64,000 bases of DNA, from NCBI GenBank assembly GCA_015057425.1, contig SVEL01000001.1, positions 186,001-250,000 on the forward strand. The letters run 5' to 3'. The DNA is from Lachnospiraceae bacterium (lineage in GTDB: Bacteria > Bacillota > Clostridia > Lachnospirales > Lachnospiraceae). Every line of letters begins with the position of its first letter. The stretch's first letter is position 1. The position numbers were made by a program, and so were the translations under genes. Below, one piece after another: positions 54,081 to 62,272 of this stretch. The notes under the pieces were generated by a model. It was not told the origin of the DNA and searched no databases. It worked only from the letters and a program-made list of their open reading frames with translations.

Positions 54081-55028
54081 TTAGTTCGGTATATATACAA
54101 CTCTCGCAGCATTTGCCAGGAAACTTTCAAAACTCCATCCGGGAAATACTGCCCACTGATTATACTGTGTAGAAAAACATTCGTGCCAATACTTTTCTAC
54201 CCCATCTATCGGATCTACCACTCTGTATCCACCTGCATCATATCCCGTTACAACCACCGAATGTGGCGATGAGGTTCCTTGAGAATAGACCATTACACCC
54301 TCCGGATTTTGAGCTAACAGTTCATTAATCCTTGTCGTATTTGTTCCACCGCTTTCAATAACCATTCCATATCCTGTATTATACTTTGTTTGCATATTGG
54401 AAGATATTGTATACCAATTTGCAGATACTGAACCATTATTTGCATTTAAAACCATATTCTTAGTTACATCAATATTACTGCCTTCAAGAGCCAGCTTTCG
54501 CCTATATAGATTTGCAATTGACGTAATATTACAACCATACTCCAAGAAATCTGCTCCATCCACTCTTGCCGAACAATTTCTAAGCATTGCAACATTTGAT
54601 AACCTCGTATTCGCATCTGAGTTTACTGATGTTGCTCCCGATACTCCTGTTGTTCCGCCACCTACAACTGTCGAAGAATTCGTATTATTAAGTCCTCCTG
54701 TAGCTGCCGGAGCACTCACACTTGTATTATCTTTATTTTTTTCCTCAACTATCTCATACTGTTCACCAACTGTTTCATAAAGATACTTAACCAATGTTTC
54801 AAGCTGTACGTTAACCATATCAAAATAATCTTCATTTATTTTTCCAAATACATTTATTGCTGCCTGAGCAACATGGTCTGTTTCCCCACTGTCTGTTTTC
54901 CAGGAATTTTTTAAAGATACTACTTTCGTATGTACATCATTAAATTCATTTGCTATTTCGCTTCTTATATTACCTATAGACATAGCAATCTCTTTTACTT
55001 TTCCTGTATCTATAAACAATTCTGCCAT
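54081..55028 (-). CDS. WXG-like domain fused to C39-type cysteine peptidase: putative type VII effector
   Basis: This 315-residue protein has a WXG100-like helical N-terminus (1-95, with SWKTDSG at the turn), a Ser/Thr/Gly-rich linker (about 100-140), and a papain-like C39_2 peptidase domain. The catalytic triad is visible: C166 in EYGCNITS, H256 in PHSVVVTGYD and D272 in VVDPIDG. There is no signal peptide, consistent with export through EssC. It could cleave a surface or competitor protein, or process co-secreted cargo; I cannot tell which. Lacking a clear immunity gene next door, an antibacterial role is less certain than for typical LXG toxins. Confidence 0.82.
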   Translation of the reverse strand: MAELFIDTGKVKEIAMSIGNIRSEIANEFNDVHTKVVSLKNSWKTDSGETDHVAQAAINVFGKINEDYFDMVNVQLETLVKYLYETVGEQYEIVEEKNKDNTSVSAPAATGGLNNTNSSTVVGGGTTGVSGATSVNSDANTRLSNVAMLRNCSARVDGADFLEYGCNITSIANLYRRKLALEGSNIDVTKNMVLNANNGSVSANWYTISSNMQTKYNTGYGMVIESGGTNTTRINELLAQNPEGVMVYSQGTSSPHSVVVTGYDAGGYRVVDPIDGVEKYWHECFSTQYNQWAVFPGWSFESFLANAARVVYIPN

Positions 55029-55040
55029 ACGATTACTCCT

Positions 55041-55331
55041 TTACTGCTTATTCGACTGCATATTTATCTGCTTTTCCACGCTGTTTAAAAGTTCTGCATA
55101 TGTTTTATGATCATCATTTACATATCCCATATGAACCACTTCTTTTATATTTTCATTATTGAAGAAATAATACTTTGCGTTCCCCATAGCCCCTACCGGA
55201 TATCTTACTGCAACGTAATCTCTTCTTTCGTTCTGGGTATTTTCCACAAGAAGGCCGATTATCATAAAGTTATATTCTTCTGCCTGGTTTAAATTGACAA
55301 CTGTTCCTATTGGTAAAAATTCTTTCATCAT
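55041..55331 (-). CDS. DUF4176 family protein (type VII secretion accessory)
   Basis: This 96-residue protein follows the DUF4176 pattern, with LPIGTVVNL, FMIIGLL, DYVAVRYPVGAMGN and YFFNNENIKEVVHMGY. DUF4176 proteins are commonly encoded beside LXG effectors and WXG-type partners in Firmicutes, probably as export chaperones or adaptors. It sits between the putative membrane-active effector and the protease fusion. Confidence 0.82.
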   Translation of the reverse strand: MMKEFLPIGTVVNLNQAEEYNFMIIGLLVENTQNERRDYVAVRYPVGAMGNAKYYFFNNENIKEVVHMGYVNDDHKTYAELLNSVEKQINMQSNKQ

Positions 55332-55344
55332 TTACACCTGCTTT

Positions 55345-56526
55345 CTAATCAAACATAAGTTTAATTCCTGATTTCCATGAATCCCATGCATTTCCTGCTA
55401 CATCATAAAATTTATCTACTGCATCTGCCATTTTATCTTTAGCACCTTCATATACCACATCAACCCAAAGCTCTTTTTGTGCTTTAAATACTGCAGTAAG
55501 TCCGGTTTCACCGGTAAGACGTTCATATTCACCGGATAAATCATAACCAAACGTTTCACATACCTGATCAACTACCGGATATGTAACTGCTGTTCCAAGC
55601 AGATACGCCGGTGCAGCCACACCTGACGCTACATCAACTGCAGCTCCGACTGTTGTATCAACAAATATTGAACCTGCTGTTCCCGTACCATTTTCAGCAT
55701 ATTCTTTTATACCTTCAAGCCAGTTCTGTGGCATCTCAATTATCGTAGATACAAGAACACCCTTTGCAAGCTTGTCTACACCAAGATATTTTAGATTGGC
55801 CATTTTGTCTGACCATTTTACTACGTCCTTAACAACGCCACCGAATATATCAAAGGCAACATCATCAAAAGATTCTACTAAATCACCTGTTTTTTTATAC
55901 TCCTTATATCCTTTAACTGTATCAATAATGATTTCGCCATCATCTAAATATTCAAAGAAATCATTAATCCCTTCAGGTAACAACTCCGGAATTTTATAAG
56001 TGTATTCCTCTACTATATTTTCGCCCCAGGTTTTTACAGTATCAAAATCCCCCTTCAAATCATTCATAAACCAGTCATACCAGCCTACAACTACATCAGC
56101 CGCATTTTCATATTCACTAAACCGACTTGTATAGCTGTCGACTTTTAAACCTATGTATGTTTTTAACAAATCTGCGTAGCTGCTAAAAACTGATATTCCA
56201 TTATTTATTGCACCACTTCCTAAAATTTCACCGGCAATATTTTTTGCACTATAATTAGTCAATTCACTAATATCTTTTAAATACAATTTGTCCTGTAATT
56301 TTGTAAAAGCATCTCCGGTTGTAGAAAGGTAATTTGAACATCCGGCCAATGTAGCGCTTTCATTTATAATGAAATCTACATTTTTAAGATATCTGTGATT
56401 ACCCCACCCTATTTCATCGTATAAATCATAAATAGCTCTGTCTAAGCTCTTAATTCTGCGATTTATATCATTTATCTGAGATGCATAATTCATACATTTA
56501 TATAAATCTAAGGTTACTTTACTCAC
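55345..56526 (-). CDS. Putative type VII secreted effector with C-terminal hydrophobic, Gly/Ala-rich segment
   Basis: I do not recognise the family of this 393-residue protein. The first 80 residues are helical, with QINDINRRIKSLDRAIYDLY and a WG turn (IGWGNHRY), similar in character to secreted WXG/LXG heads. Residues about 281-320 form a Gly/Ala/Val-rich hydrophobic stretch (starting TGTAGSIFVDTTVGAAVD), which could insert into membranes as a glycine-zipper-like element. No signal peptide. It is flanked by a 70-residue helical protein and DUF4176, the usual small partners of such effectors. A structural role in the machine cannot be excluded. Confidence 0.65.
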   Translation of the reverse strand: MSKVTLDLYKCMNYASQINDINRRIKSLDRAIYDLYDEIGWGNHRYLKNVDFIINESATLAGCSNYLSTTGDAFTKLQDKLYLKDISELTNYSAKNIAGEILGSGAINNGISVFSSYADLLKTYIGLKVDSYTSRFSEYENAADVVVGWYDWFMNDLKGDFDTVKTWGENIVEEYTYKIPELLPEGINDFFEYLDDGEIIIDTVKGYKEYKKTGDLVESFDDVAFDIFGGVVKDVVKWSDKMANLKYLGVDKLAKGVLVSTIIEMPQNWLEGIKEYAENGTGTAGSIFVDTTVGAAVDVASGVAAPAYLLGTAVTYPVVDQVCETFGYDLSGEYERLTGETGLTAVFKAQKELWVDVVYEGAKDKMADAVDKFYDVAGNAWDSWKSGIKLMFD

Positions 56527-56546
56527 TTTACTTCACCTCTTTCATA

Positions 56547-56759
56547 TTAATCTATTCCAACTTCACTTAAATCAACTTTATTAAGTTCATTAAGTGCAAC
56601 ACGATAGCTTGCCGCAACCGCTCTCATCTTGTTTGCACATACATCTGAACCAATACCTTCTGCTGAGTATTGCACATATTGTGCAAGATTCTCTATATCA
56701 ACTATTAATCTTCTCATGTCAGCCTTAACATTTTCAAGTTTTACATCTACACGTGCCAT
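56547..56759 (-). CDS. Small helical protein, possible effector partner
   Basis: This 70-residue protein is entirely helix-prone and lacks a signal peptide or WXG motif. Small helical partners encoded directly before LXG-type effectors act as targeting factors in Streptococcus and Staphylococcus systems, which fits its place 20 bases before the effector-like gene. AGGTGAAGT lies upstream of the ATG. Not otherwise recognised. Confidence 0.65.
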   Translation of the reverse strand: MARVDVKLENVKADMRRLIVDIENLAQYVQYSAEGIGSDVCANKMRAVAASYRVALNELNKVDLSEVGID

Positions 56760-56785
56760 ATAACTTCACCTCTATCTGTTTAGTC

Positions 56786-56817
56786 ACCGGTGTAACACTA
56801 ACAAATGCTACACCGGT
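56786..56817 (-). other. Intercistronic stem-loop after the WXG100 pair
   Basis: ACCGGTGTA (56786-56794) and TACACCGGT (56809-56817) are perfect complements around 14 bases, in the only sizeable gap (65 bases) of the downstream operon. On the minus-strand transcript no T-run follows it, so it is more likely an mRNA stabiliser or partial attenuator than a terminator. Confidence 0.7.
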
Positions 56818-56824
56818 AGTTTTT

Positions 56825-57130
56825 TTACTTAAATTGACTTGCAATATCGGTATTTTTAGTTTCCGTCTTGAAGTATCCCTGTTCTACTTTTTCTCTAAGA
56901 AAAACCACATAGCTATCAATCATATCTTTATATGTCTCAAAATACTTTGAAGCAAATGCATCAAAAGTACTAACTGTCTCCTGAGAAGCTTCTCCTTCCC
57001 ATGTAGAACCAAGTGCTTTTACTGCTGCCTGTCCCTCTAACAGTTTTTCATTAAGCTTTTTATTAATTTCTTCTATAGATGTTGCAGCCATAGCCACTTC
57101 ATCTGTATTTATTCTTATTTCACCTGCCAT
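56825..57130 (-). CDS. WXG100-family protein (second copy)
   Basis: This 101-residue WXG100 protein has the turn STWEGEAS at about 42-49 between two amphipathic helices. The C-terminus REKVEQGYFKTETKN includes a Y-x3-D/E-like export-signal region after the second helix. It is 10 bases after the first WXG100 gene and they may form a heterodimer or act as separate EsxA-like substrates. Confidence 0.9.
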   Translation of the reverse strand: MAGEIRINTDEVAMAATSIEEINKKLNEKLLEGQAAVKALGSTWEGEASQETVSTFDAFASKYFETYKDMIDSYVVFLREKVEQGYFKTETKNTDIASQFK

Positions 57131-57140
57131 AATTTACCTC

Positions 57141-57431
57141 CTATCTTAATCCATCAATTACTGCCTGCTGTTGTGCCTGATAATTAGCTTTTTCAAGGTC
57201 AATATTATCCGCTTCTTTATTAAGCGCATCTATCATAGCCTGCAAGCTCTGAATTGCTGCTTCTATTTTTTTTGTAAATGCAAGATTATCTTCACCTTGC
57301 CATTTTGATGAAAGATTGTTAACCTCTGCTAACATCTTTTCTCTAAGAGAATTGTATTCATTTGCATATTCTCTCAACTGTGTTGCTGTCTTTCCCAATT
57401 CTTCCGGGGTAACTCTGATAATTTTTCCCAT
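57141..57431 (-). CDS. WXG100-family protein (first copy, EsxA-like)
   Basis: This 96-residue protein has the WXG turn SSKWQGEDN and the classic opening IIRVTPEELGKTATQLREYA. The length and pattern match EsxA/YukE substrates of type VIIb systems, which are exported as helical-hairpin dimers. The ATG at 57431 has AAGGAG at 9 bases, so I prefer it to an ATG three codons earlier. It sits 22 bases after the EsaB/YukD gene. Confidence 0.93.
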   Translation of the reverse strand: MGKIIRVTPEELGKTATQLREYANEYNSLREKMLAEVNNLSSKWQGEDNLAFTKKIEAAIQSLQAMIDALNKEADNIDLEKANYQAQQQAVIDGLR

Positions 57432-57453
57432 AATATACATCTCCTTTCTGAAT

Positions 57454-57705
57454 TTATATCAATATAAATCGCGAACCGTTTTTTATCTTCAGTTCTTCTA
57501 CGACAATATTAATATCATAAATATTTCCTGTTTCCGCATTACACAAAACTGTTGTATTGCTAAATCTGAAATTACCATCAGATAATTTTTCAACTAACCG
57601 GCCTACCAGTTCCGTTACTTGTCCTAATTGCACGTCTACAGGTATAAAAGCATCATAAACTTCATTTATAGCCGGAACTTGAATTTCAACCAATACCTTA
57701 TCCAT
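57454..57705 (-). CDS. esaB: EsaB/YukD-like ubiquitin-fold component
   Basis: This 83-residue protein has the beta-grasp layout of YukD/EsaB: VLVEIQVPAINEVYDAFIPVD, a helix (QLGQVTELVGRLVEKL) and a terminal hydrophobic strand SRFILI. EsaB regulates or assists type VIIb secretion. It begins 3 bases after the essC stop and is followed by the WXG100 pair, the usual neighbourhood. Confidence 0.88.
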   Translation of the reverse strand: MDKVLVEIQVPAINEVYDAFIPVDVQLGQVTELVGRLVEKLSDGNFRFSNTTVLCNAETGNIYDINIVVEELKIKNGSRFILI

Positions 57706-57708
57706 AAG

Positions 57709-60700
57709 CTATTCCTCCACTTCACACACTATAAATTCTACTTCTTTGGCGACACCGTCTGATACTATATATCCCTTTCCATCAGCAAGCTGATTTCGGG
57801 CACTGTTTCTATTGCTAATATCAAATCTATGCTGACTCAGAATATCTGAACCAATCCATAATCCGTTATCGCCATGAATATGCTTTCTGTACCACGATTC
57901 ACATATTACATTGAACAGATTATCCGCTTCATCTGCCATAATTACGCTAATTGCAAGATTGATTGAACCATTTTCCAACATCACATCAAATCTGTCTCTG
58001 TCATCGTCATTCAATACTTTTCTAAGCTTTTCAACAGATGTAACAATACATACCTTTTGTTCAAATACAGCTTCCGGATTCTTTTTCACAGTCTGGAATC
58101 GTTCAACACTTATGTCAAACATTTCTCTTACAGCCACGGCAACTGCTTCATTACCGGTATATACCTTTTCTCCACTGATACCTAACACATTGTCCGGATC
58201 TATAACCATCACATCCGTTTCCACATAATCTTTTAATATCCTATATAGATTTTTGATAAAACGGATGTATGAGGTATCTGCTGACAATATAGGTGTTATA
58301 TAATTATCTGAAAAATTATACATTTCCGGTATTGCTTCTAAGCCTGTAATATTAACTGCTATAGGTACATTTAAACAATTCTTTTTAATGAGACATTCCA
58401 CCATATCAATTGTGGTTTTAGCAGAAACACTTGTCACATTAAGATTCATTTCTTTATATTTTTCTTTTTGTTCATTACAAAATTCTTTAACCCATACATA
58501 TGCATTATCGCTCCTGCAGATTTCAGCAGTCTGGAACTCATATATAATTCCATCAATTTTCACTAAACCTCTGCCTTTATATTTGGATGGATATAATCCT
58601 TCTGTTTTACCCACTATGCTGTTATAATCAGCAATATCATTAAGTTGTAAAGCAACAAGCTGTTTAAAGTTCTGTAACAATCGATATCTTATTGCATTAG
58701 AACTATTTGCCGTAAGAACAAAATAAATTCCATACTTTGTTCCTTCTCTTGTCAACCTGCCAACTACATCTTCGTATCTGTCATAAAGTTCAGCAAATGC
58801 CGTATAGTTGTTTATGATTACTACAATATTTTCAACAGTTTCACCTGAGTATCTAATATAGGAACTATAATCACCACCGAAATCTGCAAACAGTTTCTTT
58901 CTATGAGCAAGCTGTTTTTCGAGCATTTCAAATATTCTTCTGACTTTTTCTTCCTCATAAGAAAGTATTACATCTCCTACATGTGGTGCGGTTTCAAACA
59001 TTTTCATAGTTTCTGATGCAAAATCAAACAGATATAAACTAACTTCTTTAGGAGAGTGTGCACACATTAACGAATAAATGAGCATATTCAGATAGCTTGT
59101 TTTACCTTGTCCCTGACCACCAAATATAATTGCATTACCATCATCCGAAAGATTCAATCTGTAAACTGACTGTTTCTGCTGTTCGAGAGCATCATATAAA
59201 CCTATAACCGGTTTTAATACATATTCTTCAGCCTCAACATTGTTTTTACTAACAATATCATCATAATATACAATTCCAGGCATCTCAGGTGTACATATCT
59301 GTCTTACTTGTATCTTTTCATCTTGTGCAAGATTATGCAGATATTCCACAACTATATCTAATTGCTTATCATCTGTATCTTTGTCTCTGTCAGTAACCGG
59401 TTTAGCCTGACCTAATATCTGACCGGTTCTGTTTATTAAACTAATTGCATTGTCCTTTTCTTTTATAGACTTTTCAGCCGGATAATATTTTGCCCCTGCC
59501 CATGCTGATTGACCCATTTCAAAAAGCTCATTGTATCCAACCTGAAGATAAAATCTTCCTGTCGTAGTTATCTCAGCTGCATCAGCTCTATTAATCATAT
59601 CCATACTGTCTGCACGATCCTGAACCTTAAGACACACTCTAAACTTACTGTTACTCCATATTTGATCATCTACGACACCATTTGGTTTCTGCGTAGCAAG
59701 TATAAGATGAATACCAAGGCTTCGTCCTATACGCGCTGCACTTATAAGTTGTGCCATAAATTCCGGTTGCTGCGCTTTTAATTCCGCAAACTCATCAGAT
59801 ATTATAAACAAGTGCTGTAATGGCTCTTTAACTCTACCTTCTCTTCTTAGCTTCTGATACTTATATATATCAATATTACTTATACCGGTTTGCTTACTTG
59901 TGACTGCAAATATTTCCTGTCTTCTTTTCAATTCACTTTCAATAGATATGAGCGAGCGTTTTATGGCATTGCCATCAAGATTTGTAATAATCCCTGCAAT
60001 ATGTGGAAGCTTCTCGAAAGCCTTTGCCATGCCACCACCCTTATAATCAATTAATATAAATGCCACTTCATCCGGGTGATAATTAAGTGCCAATGACAAT
60101 ATGTATGTAATAATAAACTCTGATTTTCCCGAACCTGTCATACCTGCCACAAGACCATGAGGACCATGAAACTTTTCATGAAGGTCAAGTTTAAACAATC
60201 CTCCTAATTCATCAACACCAACTGCTGCCTCGAGAGTCTTTGTAGGATCATTTTCCCGCCACCTTGAAAGTGCATTTAAATGTTCTACTTTTCCTACATC
60301 ATACATTTCAAGGAATGTAACCAATTGTGGCAATTTGTATGCATTGTTTAATGTATCAAGTTTAATGTTGCTTAACGAAACAGCTATATCATGAAGATTT
60401 TCTGAAACTGATGCATCCGGAAGGAACATCTGACATTTTCCTGATATATCATCTTTGTCGTAAAGTCTTCCTGTTCCTGATGATAATTCTATAACCGTCA
60501 TACACTCCTTAGGAAGCTGATTAAGCTTTTCATAGCTTGTGACGACACTCATATTTAAACAGTTTTTCTTGTTGCATATATTTTTTACAACTTCTGCACG
60601 AAGTCCTAAATCTCTGCTTAAAACAAATACTATGTAGTATGGTAATTCTTCCTTTATATCGTTTTCATTAATTTCACATCTGTTTTCTACGATTTGTCCA

Positions 60701-62244
60701 AGATATGACGATATATTTTTAAGCTCCATATCATCTGTAGCAACAAACCTGTATGTCTTTTCATTATTCCAAACATGTGGCAGCCACTTTACAAATTCAT
60801 ATTGTAAACTGTCATTTTCATCATATATGAACACCATTTTGACTTCATCGCTGCTATAAAGTGCCGATAATTGTAAAATCATATTCTTTGTCAGATTGAA
60901 TCTTTCTTCTTCTCCGCCGATGATTCCCAAAATATATTCATCCTTCAAAGAAACCGTTACAGGAACGTTTTTAAGTTCTTTTTTAGATTCACACATAGTC
61001 AACATACGTTCTGTAAGTTCATCTTCATCTAATGTAAAATGACGTTCCGCATACATTAACTGTATATCCATAGGAAGATTACCTATCCCCAATCTTAACT
61101 CAAGTGCATCGTTGTGGTGTATGCTTCTTTCCCACAACTTGCGGTCCATATCTTTTACACGTCTGATACATTCTTCATTGGTGATAAAATTCTCATGAAG
61201 AATCTTTTCCTGATTAACACGTTCTGTCTCTATTGTTCTGACTATTTCGCCCAGATACTTTGAATATTTATCCTGTCTCTTCTTTTCTCTTTTTTTGCGT
61301 CTGCTTTTATCATATCCCTTAGATAAAATAGGCCACAAAATAGTTCCCAACATCATACTTAGTGACATTGCCATTGATGGTAATGCTGAAAATACATTTC
61401 CGTTTGTAAGTGCTGAACTTATCGCTGATACAACCATCACTAAAGATGCAAGTCCCATAGTAACTGATGGTCCGAGTACAAGTATCAACGGAATTTCATT
61501 ACCAATCTGATTCTCCGGCGGAGAATCTACTCTTAATTTGAGTGTTGTAATATCTCTTTTAAATCTTGGTGAACAATAGAAATACTCTGTTTCTGCAATT
61601 TCATATTCTTCTTCTGAAAGAACAAAAGATTGTCCTAAATATTCCTTTACCTTATTCTCTTTTATACTTACTCCGCCATCAGGATTATTTATAGCAAAGA
61701 AACAACTTCCAATAATTATATTTAATCCCATTACCGAAATGATATCTCCGGGATTCAGGACTGCTCCCTGCATACGGTATCCATTAACAAACGTACCATT
61801 TTTGCTTCCCTCATCCTTCATATACCATTTTCCGTCGCTAAAATTTAAACTCATATGCCTGGAAGAAGCCATTAAATTATTAAAGCAAATATCTGCTTCC
61901 TCGCTTCTTCCTACCAAAAGAGTTGTTTTATCCCCTACCGCAAACTTTTTATATGTTTTTCTATCTTCTGTAACTGGCTCTGTGTACACAAACATTTTCT
62001 TTTCATCTTTATCTGACTGAAGATAATACATTGAACCTTCTTTTGCATGTACGTTTTTTGTCATACTTCCGTCAGCACAAATAATATCTATATGCTTTGT
62101 AGTTTTAAGATACCAATTACCTTCGATTCCTTCAAAACTAACTATAGGTTTTCCTTCCAAATCCTTAAGCCAGTACTTTCCGTCTATCTTTTTCGGAAGA
62201 ATCACCGATGTTTTCCCCTCTTCTAAAATCAGTGTAACTAACAT
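57709..62244 (-). CDS. essC: Type VII secretion FtsK/SpoIIIE-type ATPase EssC
   Basis: This 1511-residue motor has, in order: an N-terminal forkhead-type region with a clear FHA domain at about 100-185 (GRSEEADICF, SSRHMSLNF, GSKNGTFVNG); two transmembrane helices at about 255-305; an ATPase domain 1 with Walker A GMTGSGKSE (about 700) and Walker B AFILIDYKGGG; ATPase domain 2 with Walker A GGQGQGKTS (about 1040) and an acid-poor Walker B-like IVVIINNYTAF; and a third, degenerate domain. EssC drives export of WXG100 and LXG proteins. The length equals known EssC (about 1480). The FHA domain may respond to the operon's kinases. Confidence 0.95.
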   Translation of the reverse strand: MLVTLILEEGKTSVILPKKIDGKYWLKDLEGKPIVSFEGIEGNWYLKTTKHIDIICADGSMTKNVHAKEGSMYYLQSDKDEKKMFVYTEPVTEDRKTYKKFAVGDKTTLLVGRSEEADICFNNLMASSRHMSLNFSDGKWYMKDEGSKNGTFVNGYRMQGAVLNPGDIISVMGLNIIIGSCFFAINNPDGGVSIKENKVKEYLGQSFVLSEEEYEIAETEYFYCSPRFKRDITTLKLRVDSPPENQIGNEIPLILVLGPSVTMGLASLVMVVSAISSALTNGNVFSALPSMAMSLSMMLGTILWPILSKGYDKSRRKKREKKRQDKYSKYLGEIVRTIETERVNQEKILHENFITNEECIRRVKDMDRKLWERSIHHNDALELRLGIGNLPMDIQLMYAERHFTLDEDELTERMLTMCESKKELKNVPVTVSLKDEYILGIIGGEEERFNLTKNMILQLSALYSSDEVKMVFIYDENDSLQYEFVKWLPHVWNNEKTYRFVATDDMELKNISSYLGQIVENRCEINENDIKEELPYYIVFVLSRDLGLRAEVVKNICNKKNCLNMSVVTSYEKLNQLPKECMTVIELSSGTGRLYDKDDISGKCQMFLPDASVSENLHDIAVSLSNIKLDTLNNAYKLPQLVTFLEMYDVGKVEHLNALSRWRENDPTKTLEAAVGVDELGGLFKLDLHEKFHGPHGLVAGMTGSGKSEFIITYILSLALNYHPDEVAFILIDYKGGGMAKAFEKLPHIAGIITNLDGNAIKRSLISIESELKRRQEIFAVTSKQTGISNIDIYKYQKLRREGRVKEPLQHLFIISDEFAELKAQQPEFMAQLISAARIGRSLGIHLILATQKPNGVVDDQIWSNSKFRVCLKVQDRADSMDMINRADAAEITTTGRFYLQVGYNELFEMGQSAWAGAKYYPAEKSIKEKDNAISLINRTGQILGQAKPVTDRDKDTDDKQLDIVVEYLHNLAQDEKIQVRQICTPEMPGIVYYDDIVSKNNVEAEEYVLKPVIGLYDALEQQKQSVYRLNLSDDGNAIIFGGQGQGKTSYLNMLIYSLMCAHSPKEVSLYLFDFASETMKMFETAPHVGDVILSYEEEKVRRIFEMLEKQLAHRKKLFADFGGDYSSYIRYSGETVENIVVIINNYTAFAELYDRYEDVVGRLTREGTKYGIYFVLTANSSNAIRYRLLQNFKQLVALQLNDIADYNSIVGKTEGLYPSKYKGRGLVKIDGIIYEFQTAEICRSDNAYVWVKEFCNEQKEKYKEMNLNVTSVSAKTTIDMVECLIKKNCLNVPIAVNITGLEAIPEMYNFSDNYITPILSADTSYIRFIKNLYRILKDYVETDVMVIDPDNVLGISGEKVYTGNEAVAVAVREMFDISVERFQTVKKNPEAVFEQKVCIVTSVEKLRKVLNDDDRDRFDVMLENGSINLAISVIMADEADNLFNVICESWYRKHIHGDNGLWIGSDILSQHRFDISNRNSARNQLADGKGYIVSDGVAKEVEFIVCEVEE

Positions 62245-62272
62245 ACCTTCACCATTTTAACCTTCTAAAAAT

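Noticed and set aside
56786-56826. Intrinsic terminator after the WXG100 pair
   Set aside because: The T-run is on the plus-strand side, opposite to the direction of transcription, so on the minus-strand mRNA the stem is followed by GACTAAACAG rather than a U-tract.
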